NCBI GenBank assembly: GCA_023079485.1
Contig: CM041115.1
Span: forward strand, 47,644,156 to 47,708,155
DNA length: 64,000 nt
Reading direction: 5' to 3'
Source of the DNA: Archilochus colubris
Lineage: Eukaryota > Chordata > Aves > Apodiformes > Trochilidae
Notes under the pieces: model-generated
The model's database searches: none
Seen by the model: only the letters and a program-made list of their open reading frames with translations
What the model was told of the DNA's origin: nothing
Part shown: piece by piece, positions 14,001 to 29,000 of the stretch
Layout: every line of letters starts with the position of its first letter
Numbering within the stretch: the stretch's first letter is position 1
Made by a program: the position numbers and the translations under genes

Positions 14001-17000
14001 CCCTCTCTTTTATTCCATGTCTCCAGACTACTCTTTCAAGTCTAGTCAGGTTTCTCACTGTTTTTCATGGTAGATGGGTTCACAACGTCCACCATTCACG
14101 TATCCCCTAACCCTGAACCTTTTGAGTACTTTTTGCTTGCTTCACTTACATCAGTGAGGTCTCTTAAACATCTGTGGAAGATTGCATCCTTCCTATGTAT
14201 TTCATTATATGAGGATGCAAGACTGATATGTGTGTCTAAGAATGGTAGTCTTCTTTTTGCCTCTTAAATTTGATCTGGATGTTCACAAAGAATATCTCAA
14301 GTTGGAAGAAATCCATTAAGATCGAGTCCAACTCTCTGCCCCTCACAGGAGTATCTCAACCAAACCAGGTGACTAAGAGTGTTGTCCAGATGGCCATGGT
14401 CACTTTCCTGGGAAGCCTGTTCCAGTGTCCCTCAGTGCAGAACCTTTTCCTAATGTCCAATCTGAACTTCCTCTGCTCATGAAGTTACATGTCAAAGGAA
14501 CCAGTGTCTCTCCCTTGGCTTGGTTATCCTCTGCTGTGCAAGCTGCTTATGTTTCCCATCTGATACTCCACTGAACTGAGCTAGAGCAAAATAATTTCAG
14601 AACAACTTACTAGCATGAACTGAGTGAGGCTAAGCAATGCATTATCCACCAGCAGCTGGGCAAGTTGTTTCAACAGCTGCCCTCTCTGAGAACGTAGAGC
14701 CTCACTATATGCTTCATTTGTCTGTGTAGAGTTTCCAATTATCTGCTTTTCTGTTCTGCTTTCCTAAATTTCCTAAATTTTCTAAAAACTCTTGATTTCA
14801 TAATCACTTACAAGCATCCTTCGTTTCTTTCATATGCTGAAAGAAACTGAGGCTCTAAACTCTGATATATAGACCATCAGTTAAGCTTAATCCAAAAAAT
14901 TCATTTCTACTGAATGCTGTTCTCCAGTTTATCAAAACCATGCAATGCCATCTATCAAGTAAATACTGGTAGAGGAAGGAAAGGTGACATTCATGTTTTC
15001 CCTCATACATCTCATGAGCAGCATGATCATCACTGGGGTCTCTGTAGAATGAAGGTCCAGATGAACTGCACCTCTAGTGGTAGTCTTTTATCTAGATTGG
15101 TTTTAAGGCCGCATGGTGTGCAGGGAATACCTAGAAGGGCTCTATGTTGACATTAGTCAACATATAATTCGGCTAAAGTGGCTTTGGTTGTGTGCAGTCA
15201 TGTAAATTTGCTGTGTGGAAAAAAATTTCTGACTCTTAAACTATCAGAGTGAGGCATTCATTTGGAAGTTTAAGTTCTGTTTTCTCAAATGAAACTGGCA
15301 CTTAGCACTTAAGCTGGTCAATGGCTACTATGAATTCTGGGACATTTTTTCCCCTTTTCCTGTGCAATAATGTTTTGAGAACCTGCAAAAACCCTTTGCG
15401 TGTTCTTTCCCCCTGTTTAAAGTTTACTGTCCTGTGACTTTGCAGGTGATAGGAGCAGAGACCATTACATCACTGTCTCTGGTTCTCCAGCTGATCATGG
15501 AGATCCTCGGTTAGGAAAGGAGCCTGTTAACTCCAGCAAGCTTAGATGTGGTGTGCAGGGCAGCAGCCTGTCTGAGGAATCTTAACTGTTCACTGGCTGT
15601 CAAGTTTCATGGAGTTTGATTATTCATGTGTAGTATCTTTAAGATATATTTCATTTAGATAATACTTTCATACGTCTCCTATCTTTATGGACACAAAAGT
15701 TGGGGTCTTTTTAAGTTTTAAGTTTTCAATGCCTGCATATAATTTCCTTCTAAATGACATAGGACTTGAATAACTAAATATAACTCATGTTTTGTTTTCT
15801 GTCAGTACAATAGTAACACCTAGTTGGGGCAAGGGTGAACACAAAATGGATAGATGGACAGCAATGTGCCAGCTTTGAGCAAACACTGAGTGCTGGACAG
15901 CAGTGTGCCACCTTTGAGCAAACACTGAGTTCTTCTGCTGCTGAAGTCTGGGAGAAACACTAGGACTGGGATGTTTGAAGGGGAATATGTAAATTGTTGA
16001 ATATACTAAACACTCATTTCAAATCAATCAGAAGAAGTAGTGACAGTTCTGAATGTTTTCCTTCCTGAAATTGAGGATTGTGCTTTTTAATTTTAGTGCA
16101 TGCAGCAGTAATAGCAATCAATGAAGCTGTTGAGAAGGGCATAGCGGAGCAAACTATTGCAACTCTGAGGAACCCAAATGCAATGTTACTGAATGTGGAT
16201 GAAGAACTTGCACAGGACTATCAGAATGAACTCTTTGAAGCTAAAAAGAGAAAAGAATCAAACGCAAGACTTAAGGTAGTGGTATTTTATTAGCACTTAT
16301 AGTAGATGATTTCCTTACACTGGTTCTTGTGCTCTGTAGTACTATGGTTTTAAAAATTAATTAAATTTTAATAATTAGTGCTATTAGGACAAGCCCTACA
16401 CTTTTATGCTAAATGAAGTAAATGTTGATTATGTAATCAGATGACAGCCTTATTTATAACACTATAATTACCATGAGTGTGGTGTAGCTTAACTGTGACC
16501 AAAGGATAAAATACCAGAAGACTCAAAACAGTAAAAGACCTTGTGTTCTCTATCAGCTTCTTTAGAAAATGCAAAGTTTGTTTAAAAACTGTAGGAAGAA
16601 TGGTACCTTTTTTGAGCATAAAGTATAACCTCTGCTGCAGATTTTTTATGTGAAATTATCTGCCTTGGTTTTTACACAAAATCTAACGCTTTCTGTAGTT
16701 AAAAAACGCTACTTTATCTTTACATGGCTATTTTACATGAAGCAGAAGATGTTTTCAGTCTTGCTTAGTTACCATGAGGTGCTAATTTCTTCAGCTCAAG
16801 TGGTCAACAAATTCCTTTACAAATATTTAATCTCATGCAGTTTTAATGACTCCCACTAACAGTTTTTCTTTCTGCAAGGTTTTAGTGTGTGCTAGCAACA
16901 ATTTTGTTTTCCTAGAACGGCACAATCTCTGAAGAAGAGAGAGATGTCTATGAGGAGCTGCTGACACAAGCTGAGATTCAAGGCAATATCAATAAGATAA

Positions 17001-20000
17001 ACAGTAAGCCATTCTGGATCCTTATGGAAATGTGCACGTAACACCTGATCTCCCGGAGTCCACCTGAACGTGACTTGAACCCACATAAACAAAACAAATA
17101 TTTCTGTGGAAACTTACAAAATAAGCAGAAGTAGCTCATGTCTGTCTACAGCTGTGTTTTTCTTGCTGCTTCTTATCTACTAATCTCTGAGGGGCTACTG
17201 TCTGTGGGTTTTTTTGCTGTAGGGGTTCCTCAGTTGAGAATCAAATCATTTATTGCCTGCCCTGTTTTCTTACTTATGAGTTCCTTTTGTATGCAGAATA
17301 CTGTAAATTTTGACCCCCTCTTCTATATAGAGCCAAAATTCATGAGTTTCCAGTTAGCTGTGACTGAACTGCTCCCACATAGGCCCACAGAGAGCCAGAG
17401 ACTCCCTTTGCAGGACTGGTCTTGAAATGGACAGTCCTCTACTGGATAAAGGTTGCCACCCTAGCTGGCTTCTACAAAAAATGAGATGCTGACAGCAATG
17501 GACTTTTTCTCACAAAAGTGTATTTGCTGTTTATAAGCACTGTTTTTATTTCAGTTCACATAGCTTTAGTCCAAGTGAATGAGGCTATTGACCGGCAAGA
17601 TGAAGTGGCACTGATGGCAGGGTTGAGCCGTCCTGCTCTGAGCCTACTTGAAGTTCTGCCACAAAATTCCTCATGGTACCTATTGCAATTGTGTGATTCT
17701 AAAGAACAGAAAATGCAGGTAATTGAATGAAACAGGTACTACTCATCAGCTTGCAATTTTTAGCTTATTTTAATCCAGATAGAAATTGCCTTTTGTCTGC
17801 CTTCAGGATAATTTATGGAGTGGTTTTATTAAAGGTCTTAGAATAATTGATATACTAATCAACACCAAAGTAGCTTCATTTGCTGTGAAGAGCATGGTAA
17901 CCTAATGAGTAGTTAGTAAGACATAAGAAGAAAATTTGAAATACAGAATTCAGCTCCTAGTTACAAAGTTTGAAGATGAGTTATAACAAATACAACAAAA
18001 GGTAATCTTAAACCATTAGCAGCAAATGGCAGACAATTAGGTTTTAAGGAGAAAATCCATCATTTTGAGTAAGATGAAAATTATATAGATTAATGTTTTT
18101 TTTACTGTGATATTGTATTTGGTGCACAGGGGATAGTACAATCAAATCCTGGCTAGCAACCCATCAGAGACATTTATCCCTTTCCTCCCATTAATTTTAA
18201 AAGCATATTAATTTTTTTTTTCTGATCTGTTAGATAGCAGGGGTTCCAAATATGCTCGACAAAAGTGAAATACAGAAAGAAGTTAGTGTTGCCAATGCAG
18301 AAGCTGAGGCTCACAAGCTTAGTGAGTAACTGTTTTAATACTCATTTTTTTCCATCATCATGTAAATCATGTTAAGCTGATGAACTGAAGCCACCTTTTT
18401 CTTTCATGTAAACAAGGTTTCTCTAACTGAAACCATATGTCTTGCATTTTATTTTTGTAATTGTTCTGCTCAATGTCACAATTGCCAAGGCACCGATCTG
18501 TGCTGCACTGGGTATACTCTGATCTGACATTGCTAACACTTTTTTCCTCGAATAACTGAGGCCACTGGTAAACACGGCTAAAATTGAAAACAGTGTATGG
18601 CTTGATGTCTTGAAGTATTTATCAATGCAGTATTAATCCTTGCGTGGGAGTGCTGACCATCCTTGCAGAATCAAAATGCAATGGTCACATGGAAGAATTT
18701 TTTGCAATCAGAAATCAGAGGAAAATTACTACTTTTAGACATACATATTGGAATCTAACCTATTCTTAGATGGCTAAGACTGTCACAAGTTACAGATTGT
18801 AAAAGATATAGTTAAGGGGGATCTAAATTTGCAGTGCATGTATTGCTGCTTTTGACTGGAAACTTCTTTGCTAGGAAGTTCAGCTTTGGTTAAACTGCTG
18901 TTATTTTGTGCTTCATCTGGGCATGGCTTAGTGGCTGTTCTGTTTCTGGTATTATTTTCAATGCTTTGAATCCAGGGTGACCACTTTTGCAATGAGATTT
19001 GAAGGCTATACTCTGAGCTCAACTTAAACCAGAATATGTTTGTTTTGCTACTTCAAACATTAGCTTATTTTAGATTGGTTAGGCATGGTGAGCAATACTT
19101 TTAGAGAAGGAGTTGCTTCTTGGTAAAGGAAATGAGCAGGAAAAATGCAGTGTATGGAAACAGTAAGGTTTCTGGAGAGGAATTTGACACTCTCGTTTGG
19201 AAAGGGAAAAAATAGTGAGTTTTCTTATTGGGATGTAAATAACATAAAATGTGTTTTGCAGGTTGTATGCTCAGTTTCTGAACTGGAATTCAGTGCATTG
19301 GTTATTGACTACAGAGCTAGTCTGTTTGTGGACTCTCAATCTTTTTCATCTTTTCTCTTAAAGCAGGCACAGCATAGTTTTGAGAGCCTTTTCTAACCTC
19401 AGGAATAGCAAATACAACATTCAAGAACAGCATATCCCCATGTGACCATGCTTCAGAGCAGCTGAAATGAGGACTGAGGGGCTTGTTTAGGTAGCCCTGG
19501 TTACTTAGGTTTTCGAGACTTTCTTGTGTAACAAGACCTGCGTGTTGCTGCATACACATCAACTGTAGATGGTATTTGCTGTACAAGCAGTCCTGTATCA
19601 GCTTGAGCATTTGATGGTGACTGAAACCATTCCCTGGGTACCCAGAAAAGTCATAAGATAAGATGGAAGAGATGCGGGCTATTTTGCTGATGGAAATAAC
19701 ATGTACAAAATTGTCGTTCTTTACTCTGCTACATGCACGTAATCCTCAAGGCTCTTTTCCTTTGCCCAAGATCAGAGCAGTCCCTCATACAATGTGTTTC
19801 TGGGTGCGTCCTGGCCTGATTTTTTTCAGAGTTGGCTCCTCCAGGTGCAATTATGGTGGCTATGACTAAGCTAAGGGGTGTTGTAAGGTTTCAGCAGCTG
19901 CCTAAGAGGGAAGTGTTTTCCAGCATTTTTCTGCTGGTGTTCAAACCTCAGTTCAGCAAAAAGCAAAACCAGACAGTTTTTCAAGTAATGAAAAGGGTTA

Positions 20001-23000
20001 AGCTCATTCTCTATGGTGGTCTGTTTAATTTGACATTTGAGCTGTAGAGAAGGAGAATTTCTAGATGGCAGTGCTTGGGAGGACTGATCTTCCACACTTA
20101 GACAAATGAACAGGTGATGTGATAGCTTGCAGAAGGAGTTCTAGAAGTCACAGCATGTGTTTTTCCATCAGTTCAGCTTCTGAAAATCCCAATCCCCAAC
20201 CAGACCTCCTGAAATGGACAACAAAAAATGTTGCTGTTGCAGGACAGGCTTGTTCTAGATAGTTGGGTTAGGTCCTGCCAAAAGGAGGAGGCAGGGTGCA
20301 GAAGGAAAGGAGCTTTTGGAGGCTAAAGGAGGACTGAGACACTGGAGCTGACACTCCCAGCAGTACCTGCTACAAGCAAACCCATGGAGGATTTCAGGTC
20401 TTTGTACTATGGTGGGGTCAGATCCTTCTTTTGGCCAGTCTCTTGTATCTAAAAGTCTAGAAACTGCCAAGTCCTCCAGTCAATTACTTTTGCATACCTT
20501 TGAATAGACTTTTTTTTGCAAAATTCAGTAGTTGGGCAGAGAAGAATCTCATGCAGATATGTTTTTTCTCAATGATAGCCTTTGGAATAAGCTAATTGTC
20601 ATCTACATGGCATAAGGAGCAAATGGCATATGAAAATTAATAGGCTTTTCTTTCCCTGCTGTTCTCTAGAACTTATAGCAGTTGACAATATCAATACTGC
20701 AATTCGTAATTGTGATCCTAGTAACACACTGGTTGCACTGATGAAACCGGAGGCGCAGCTGCCTGTTGTTCACTCATTTGCTGCTGCTGTCTATCAGACT
20801 GAGCTGTTCAACCTCCAACAACAGAATGCTGTGGTAAGACTGAAAAGCCTGTGACCTGCTTGCTGATGTTATGTGACACACCATGAAAGAGCACAAACAT
20901 AGCATGTTGTTGTGTAAAATCACACTTAATTCTCATGTCATGAGAGTGTTATGTATTGCATGAGTGGTTTTGGTTGAATAGGCAACATTGAATCGCAAAA
21001 TTTTTTTCATGACACACCTTGCTCTGGGTGAGCTCTTGTGTGGCAACAAGTTGATGGACTGACATTTTTTTAATTGTCGCATGCTCTTAATCAAGACTAA
21101 TTCTGTTTTGTACGTTGTGTAGAGAAGTAATCCCATGCTATGAGAGTATGATTGGAATAGGTAGGGTTGTTGGGGCAAAAGAAGGGAAAGGCTGGAGGGG
21201 CTATGTAGCAAACACAGTGAACTCTACTACAAGAGTTGTGTTGATCTGACTTACCTGTGACTAGGAAACTTTCCAGACTTTTAAACTCAGGTCCATCTCC
21301 TTGATGGTATCTAGACTGTGTAACTCAAATTCGTTACACTGCTTATTTAGCTTCCTGACTGTGGTACATTATTATCCTACAGAACTACCTGGCACATGAT
21401 GAACTGTCTATTGCAGTAGAAATGTTGTCAGCTGTTGTGTTGCTAAACCAGGCCTTGGAAAATAAGGACATACTAATGATAATGAATCATCTCAGAAACC
21501 CATGCATTGGCTTCAATAATCTGGAAGAGGAAAACTTTCAACGGTAAAGGTTCATTTTGTCTTGTCTGTATGAGACTTGGCAATGTCTGCAAAAGGTTAA
21601 GTAGGCATTTTATTAAGCGGGCTGTCCTGTGTTGTGGCTATGAAGCTGCAGGAAGCGTTACAGGATAAACATCTGTGTTACAAGTTAAGTAGGGATAATG
21701 AGACAATTGCTGAAGTAGTTGTGTATCCCTGAGTATAAGCAATCGCAGAGCCTCAGAAGTTTAAGGGCAGAGGGTGTGTGAGGTGCAGAGAAAATGTAGT
21801 GGAAGCAAATATTAAGATAAGACAAGAATTTCTAAAGACACTAAAACATGTACCAACTGTAGATGGAAACTGTTAATAAGTAACACCTCTGCAATACTGG
21901 AAGAAGATCTTTGGAATGAGGTAGTGTTTAATGCCTTGAGGCCCAGGAGGTCCCTTGAACCACAGCCAACCCATTTTTTCCTTGAGAATTGCAAAGGTCT
22001 GAAAAATGTAGCAGTCCCGCTTGCTAAAAAGCTGAGTACAAGGCTGTGGCACATGTGCATGTTCAACATTAAATGATAGGCTTTACTCTTCTGCCAGCTG
22101 CTTGCAGTGCCATGTGCCTGACTTGTCACAGCCGTGTGCTGCTACCTCTGTGCTCTCTTGTGTTTCTGCAAAAAACATCTGGCAAAAATATAATTTGTAT
22201 AAGACCTGAGCACCCACTGGGTAGGAGAGAGCATGGGGGGCACAGGCCAATTCGTGCCTCTTGGTCACGGGTGATAAAAACCTCCATGTGCTGCTGGAAG
22301 ACATTACTAGGCAACAGGGATAGCAGTGGCTCCACCTGGCTGCCAGGGGACATGAATCTGACAGTGACCCTTGCTAGGTGTCTCAGAGCTGAAAAGAGGG
22401 CAGTCAGGACAGGAGCAAGAGAGAAGGGGTTTAGGTAGAGGGAGCAGGATGTCATAAGCTGGAGTGAAATTAATCTGTCGCTTAGACTCTGTTAATGTGA
22501 GAACGTAATTGTGGGCAAGAGAAGCAACCTTATAATTATACAGAAATGGGCTCCAAATTGTCCAAGAGTAGCATTTTTGGCTGGTGTTGCCAGGACTTGA
22601 TTTCTAGGTTAGTCAATACAAATTAAGAAGTAGGAATTAGTTGGAGTAGAGACTAAAATAAAATTTTATTATGACATTATATAAATCTGTGCTGCTAGCC
22701 GTATGTGGAATATTGCAGGAGGCCTTGGTTGCACAATACCAGCAGGAATACATTAGAGCTTGAAAAAATTCAGTGAGCGAGATTATGTTCAATGGCTTTT
22801 TACCAGAAGAGATGAAATTGTTAGGAATGTGTTTCCTGGAAGAGGATTTAGGTCTGCAAAAGAGTGCATGTTGTGGGGATGCTTCAAAAAGGATGCTAGC
22901 TTCTCCTGTAACTTTGATTTTCATATCAGAATTGGAGAAAAGTTGGACACTATCAGATATAGAGTTTAAAATTTACTTAATAAACTGCCATCTCACAAAA

Positions 23001-26000
23001 CACTTAAATATTGTGGTTCAATATTCATTCATTTATTTGTTACTCAAGAATATCTAAGATTTCAAGGTAGAGAAGATGAATTACTGGAACAGAGCACTGC
23101 CACTATTAAAGTCATATGTAGCCTCCAACTAGGAAAGCCTTTAAGCACAGGCTGCTGAATGCTGAAAGGGCAAATCAAGTCAGAAAATTGATTCTCTCCT
23201 GTATTTTTTTCCATCAGTCACTAATTTCTCAGGCTTCTGTTGGAAACAGAAGAAAGATTTGATCTGACATATTGCAGCAGTATGCTTGATTCAGAAATAA
23301 AATTATTTAACTTATGTTTACATGAGTTTGCTGTGAAAGTTTTCAGATTTGTCTTGATCTGTGGTCCTTCTAGGAAGAGCAGACACAGGTTATAGAGCCT
23401 GTGATCAGAGGACCTTGATTTTTTTTACAGCTATTAAAATACATGTGTAGAACCAGCAAGGCAGCTTGCATGTCTATATAATTTCTCGCAAGAGATGAGT
23501 TTCTCTCAAATTCATTAACTGAAAAAAATACTAGAAACTAAATGATGGGTGATACATCTGACTAACACTTTATGGCAACTTAACTTATGTACCAAATACA
23601 CTTATGTATTTTATATCTTCTTATAGTTATGCTGATACACTATTGTCTATTAAGTCAGAGGCTTCATCTCAAGGCCAAGATTATTTAAGCTGGAATGATA
23701 TCCAGAACTGCATTGAAATGGTTAATATGCAAATTCAAGATGAAAATGAAAGTAAGTAATTCTTCCTCTCCATCATCTACAGAGATGACAGCCTGGTACA
23801 TAATTTTCAGTGTTGAAGCGCCTTGTAATGACACTCTTCAAGAGAGAAGAGTTAAATAATTTTGAATGCCTGTTGGTCTTTAAATGTCCTTGAAGTATTC
23901 CTGGTTATGCTTTGGGTGGCTCAAAGATATCAGAGGGTAGTCACCCTTCTGCAGTGTTTTGAGTGTCATGTTTTTGCCCATTTGGCAAAATCTTTAAATA
24001 TTTGCACTGGGTAGTCTTACTTTGGGCTTTTTGCAGAAATTATAAGCAAAGAGCATATTAGGAGATAGGGGAAGAAATTACAAGCAGTTCTTTGGGGAAA
24101 GATTTTTTTTTTCCTGTGAAATGTCTTCTAAACCTTCTTTTTCTTAGAGTTGGCAAAAGGTTATGTAGTGCAATTATGTGTCCTGTTCTTCTTTTAGTTA
24201 TCTTGATTTCCTATCTCAGAGTAGCTTGTTATGCCCCTTTTTTTTCAAATACAGTTTGTTTTTGAAGCTGAATGTAACTGCATTTCCTTAAAAGGGTGGT
24301 GTTATATTAAATGTGATAGCTGGTCATTTGTGCTTCGAAAATACTGAAGGACCAAATTTTGCCACAGGATATAGGAAGCATGGTTTGTTTTGTGTTTTTA
24401 CTAAAATTTCAGGCTATCAATTACTCCTAGTTTGCTGGAGAGTAACTTGAAAGGAAGAGAAAGGAGAGGGAAGTTTCCAGACTGCTGGCCATCTGGGAGG
24501 AAGGCTGGAGTCAGAGCCTTCCTAAGATGCAGGCTGTTCCCAGGGTGGTGCTGGCTCATGGTGCCTCACTGCCACCAGTGTAGTGTGTGCTACTGTTCCA
24601 TATTGGTGAGAGAAGTTTTATGTTACAGAAATACTAAATGTAACTGGATTGTTGTGTCCTAAAATCTAGCCAAGTGGCTGCCGTGGGCCCTGACAGCTTG
24701 CTAATAGTGTGTGCCCTCTGGCAGTGTGGAATGCCGAGCAGTTCATTTGACTGACATCATCACTTTTTTTTCCTGCATCTCCACAGTCAGTAGGGCTTGA
24801 AACAGGCAGTCATATATTAGGAGACTAAATCTTTAGGACACAGGCCTTTGCCCAGGAATGGTTGTTTTGGGCAGAGAGAGCAGGAAGAAGTGAGGTCTCC
24901 GTCTCCATAAGCAAGTCTGCATGTCTGTACAGTCCTTGGCACACCAGAAAAACTGCTCGTTCCCAAAGCCTTATGAGGGTATGGATCTGTGACCTCACCA
25001 GCTGGGCTGTGAAGGGTCTGGGAGAGATTTGGTGAGAGATGATCTGCTGCGAGCAGAGATGCCATCCCTCACAAGTAATGGGGAAGCCTTTGTCTGGTTC
25101 CCTTCTGAGGTGGCTTTGGGGAGAAAGCACCCCAAGCAGCACATTTCAGCACAGCTTGGGGATAGAAGGAAATGGACTTCAAAATGTTAAGATCAGCCTG
25201 AGGAAAACAGTAAAATAAATTATAGGTTTCTTTAAATATACTAGGCCATGTCACTTGCTGACTGAAGTCCTGAATGCCACTGAACAGCCAAGCGATTTTT
25301 CTTAAGGTCAACATCAACAGATGGGTTATTTATGGTGGAATGTAAAGAAATTAATTTAAATTGCTCTGTAATGATGTAGCTGAGGGGTCAGTATGTATGT
25401 GTTTTTCCCAATCAAGGTTTCAGTTAATCTGGTCTGACTTCACCTTGAAAATAAATCTTTCAGTACTGTAAGCTACTATGTAGGTGTGATGCCCAACCTT
25501 TCCTTAAGCTTTTTGAAGATAATGCTGCCCTGGAAGTAGGGTAGTTTGTTTTCCTTTTTTCATCAAGGGTAAATTTTATTCTCAGGAAGAGGTAGATTCA
25601 GATGAATCATTAAGTGTGGCAGAAACAAAAGGTGTACAACTTAAGAGTTTCACATGAATATTCAAGCAAAAATAATTTTAAATCACCTGCTTTTGCTGCC
25701 TCTGCTTCTTGTTACTTGATTTTTCTATTCTTCATGTTACTGCTTTGTTTGTACCTGATCTTGGATAAGCTGCATATTTCTTTGATAACTATGTCTTTAA
25801 TAACTTTTCCATTTCATAGGAATCATTGCAATTGGCCACATTAATGAAGCAATTGACCAAGGAAATCCTGAGAAAACTCTAGAAACTCTGCTGTTACCCA
25901 CAGCAAAGCTGCAAGACGTGAGACCGGTAAATGCAAGACATTATCAGGATGTTCTGCACCATGCCAAAGCACTGAAATGCAAGGTTAGAACTTTGTTGCT

Positions 26001-29000
26001 GTTTGTCAGAATTGAAACACCAATTCTTCCCTTTTATATGTGTCTTTCCTGCTCCCCTGATATTGGGATTAACTGTGTCATTGGAATTGCAAGTTAGCCA
26101 ACGACAGCAAATTGGCACTAAGTAATTTTCCACTATACCTTCTGACTGGCAAAACGGATTAATTTGCAGTGTATTAATACCAAGAGGTGTTTTCATGTCT
26201 GTCACTACTGATGTGGTGTAACCTTATTTTTAATTCTAGTAGATTGCTGCAGCTATTACAAAATGCATGCAGCATAACCACATCCTCTGATGTAGCTACA
26301 AATTTCTCAAGGATATAGTTGCAAGACTGTGAGGCAGGTAGTTATAGGATAGATGGTAACTGAGGTTTTTGCCTGAAAGGAGCCATAGTCAGGCTGAAGG
26401 AGTCATGATTTTCCCTAACAAACCTCTGAAAAGTATTGAGAAGAATCTCAGTTGCTTAAAACTTGTTGTTTATAAAAGTATTGTGTGTATTTCTCTTCTG
26501 GCTTTATCATGAAACAACAACCTGTCTATCTTGTATGTGCCTTCAGTTTAGACCTATCTCAGCAGGATATTGCTATCTGCTTCCCCCAAAACAGTGCCCT
26601 GGTCAGCATCACAGCTCAAGGAACCATAACAAAGATCAGCCTAGCAACTTGCAGGATGTGACTGAACATAAGATTAGCTAAACTACTAGCACAGCATTTA
26701 AAATGTCCAATGCTTGGAAAAGACACTTGAAATCCATATAATGTGTTCCAAAAGCAATATGGTCAGCTGGACAAAGCTCCTGAACTTTGGCTTGTAGAAG
26801 CATCTTCTAGCTATCTTGCCACCTCACATGTGGTACCTGCTGTGAAATTTACACTTCTGCCATTCAGTGTCAGAACTCTCAGAAGGTATATTTGCACATC
26901 TCTTGCTTGGTTTCCCAGGTAAGGGATGGCTTCACTGGAGCCCTGGATCCTGAAAAACCTCTTCCCTTCCCATGTGTGCTGGGGAGAGTTTTTTGTGTGC
27001 ATGTTGACTGCTTTACCTATCCTGGAAGGTCCAGGGCTGGTATTTGAGTGCAGAGAGTGTGTGAGGTGATGAGCAGTGCTAGCCAAGGACACCCCAGACA
27101 CTTTGCACATGTAGTGAGCCAGGATGTCCCTAAGGCAGAGACCTGCAGCCCACGGGTGTCCATGTGCCTGCGCATCACAGCCCTGCCTGAGGTCACTGCC
27201 ACTGCACTGCCTAGGTGCAAACCTGGTGCCTGTCCCTGGGTGAATGTGCTGGTAGGAAACAAATGGGTGTCTCCAAGTTTCGTAACAAAAATTGTGCAAT
27301 GTCTTTGAAATCTTCTCACTCCAAAAATTTGTTGTGGTCTTAATGACCTCCATTAGCCTTTCCCTCCTGAGGTGTTTTGGTTTTGCCATCCTTTGACAGG
27401 TACTCACAGCACCTTTGTAGACAAGCATTGCTCCTATTTAGGAAGAGGGTAAGGCACTATGTACTACGTGTGCTCCCAAAAGAAACACTCAGGTGCATCA
27501 ATCTGTCTTACTCTCCATGATGATGAATCATGTGGACATCACTATTCTATAGGCAGACACAATTTAGATTCAACTTCTCTTAAGAAAAAATAATCCAAAC
27601 AGAACTTAAAAGATAGTGCCATGTCTAAATGCTGTCTATTCCCTACTTTTTTTGAGCCTTGTTTATAAAGCAGATCTGCCCTTAATCATATTTAGCATAT
27701 AAGACTGAGCAACTCTAAAAGGGAGTATTTGATTTACAAGGATCAGATATGTTTGCCTGTGAGCTTCCTCTGTTCCCCAGTCTGGAAAAACATGCTGGTC
27801 AGACTTGCTCATGTATGCTAACCAGTCTGCTGTCACATCCTTATAGCTGTGGTGGCTCTGGGGAAGTAGAGACTGCACCCAAATCTCCAAATATTACAGG
27901 TCTTAATCTTAGATCACATCCACTTGTTCCTTGCCTGAAACTGAAAATGAAAACCTGGAATTAATTTATTCTTGTAATCTTAAACCACAGCATCTTACAG
28001 TTCTGAAGGATATTTTGAACCAAGCGTATTCAGGTACCAGTGAAGGACAACCCAGTTTTTAGAGAGTGGAGTGTATTATAGATACCTGAAAACTTAAACT
28101 GATATGCCAAGCCATGAAATGGTTCTTGTGTTATTTTTTGAGAGACAGGCATGCGTGTTAGGTTCATGTTCTTTATATATTTACAATCTGGATTATTTTA
28201 AAGTAACCTTTAAAATTTGTCCTTGTGCATGATGAGGGAATGGCATGATTAAAACTAACTGAAACTAGGAGCTAGAAGAAACTGGAGAGGAAAAGTCTTA
28301 CCAACTTCCTTGAAGACATTTTTCAGTGCAAATTATTTTATTTGTTTTTTTTATAGTACTACCATCAAAATTTTTTAAAACACATTTTTCTCATTATTAC
28401 GAGTTGCAGTTACAAATAAAATGCCAAACCCTTAGCTTGTTTTGTAGACACTTATATGTTGTATATATGTAATTTTTGAGTCTCTGTAAACATAAAAGCT
28501 GACCGTTTAATAACATGGACAATCAATCAAAACTAGCCTCAGTATTTGTAACTGTGTAGGTATTTCCTGTGAGGATGTGGAAATAGAGAACAGTACAAAT
28601 AGCTTCCCTGTTTTGCTTACCAAGCAAGAATAATACACGCCTGGATTCACACTGATAAGAGTTAGCTCCCAGCAATCCTCATGGGATAGAGGAGTGCAGG
28701 CGCTGACAAAGTGGAAGAACATGACTCCAGTGCAGAGCTGGTTAAGCAGCCTCATAGGAGATGCTCCCTTGGAAGCATCTGGCTCTGTGTCTATGGCTCA
28801 AGGTTTACTTTTCCTTCAATCTGTAGAGACTCTGGGTCTTCATATTCAACATCCAGAGCTGTATTTGCTCTTGGTTAGGTGACAGAGACTTCTGCAAACC
28901 TCAGCAGCTCGTGAGTGTAGAGAAAGTGCTTTTGCTTGTTTCCATTTCCACTGGCCAAAAACTTACTTTCACATCACTGTGCCTGCAGTGATTGTGGGCT

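Larger units (their letters stand above)
12388..16096 (+). other. IQGAP2: IQGAP2 intron W5-W6
   Basis: A 3.7 kb intron with T19 at 13114-13132, a decayed CR1 tail at about 14280-14580 and a 39-bp tandem duplication at 15855-15930. A 101-codon open frame at 13658-13963 is unlike any family I know and is probably chance. Confidence 0.8.

Noticed and set aside
22073..22455. Overlapping 121- and 109-codon open frames on opposite strands
   Set aside because: They mirror each other in a GC-richer patch where stops are rarer; neither has any recognisable domain.
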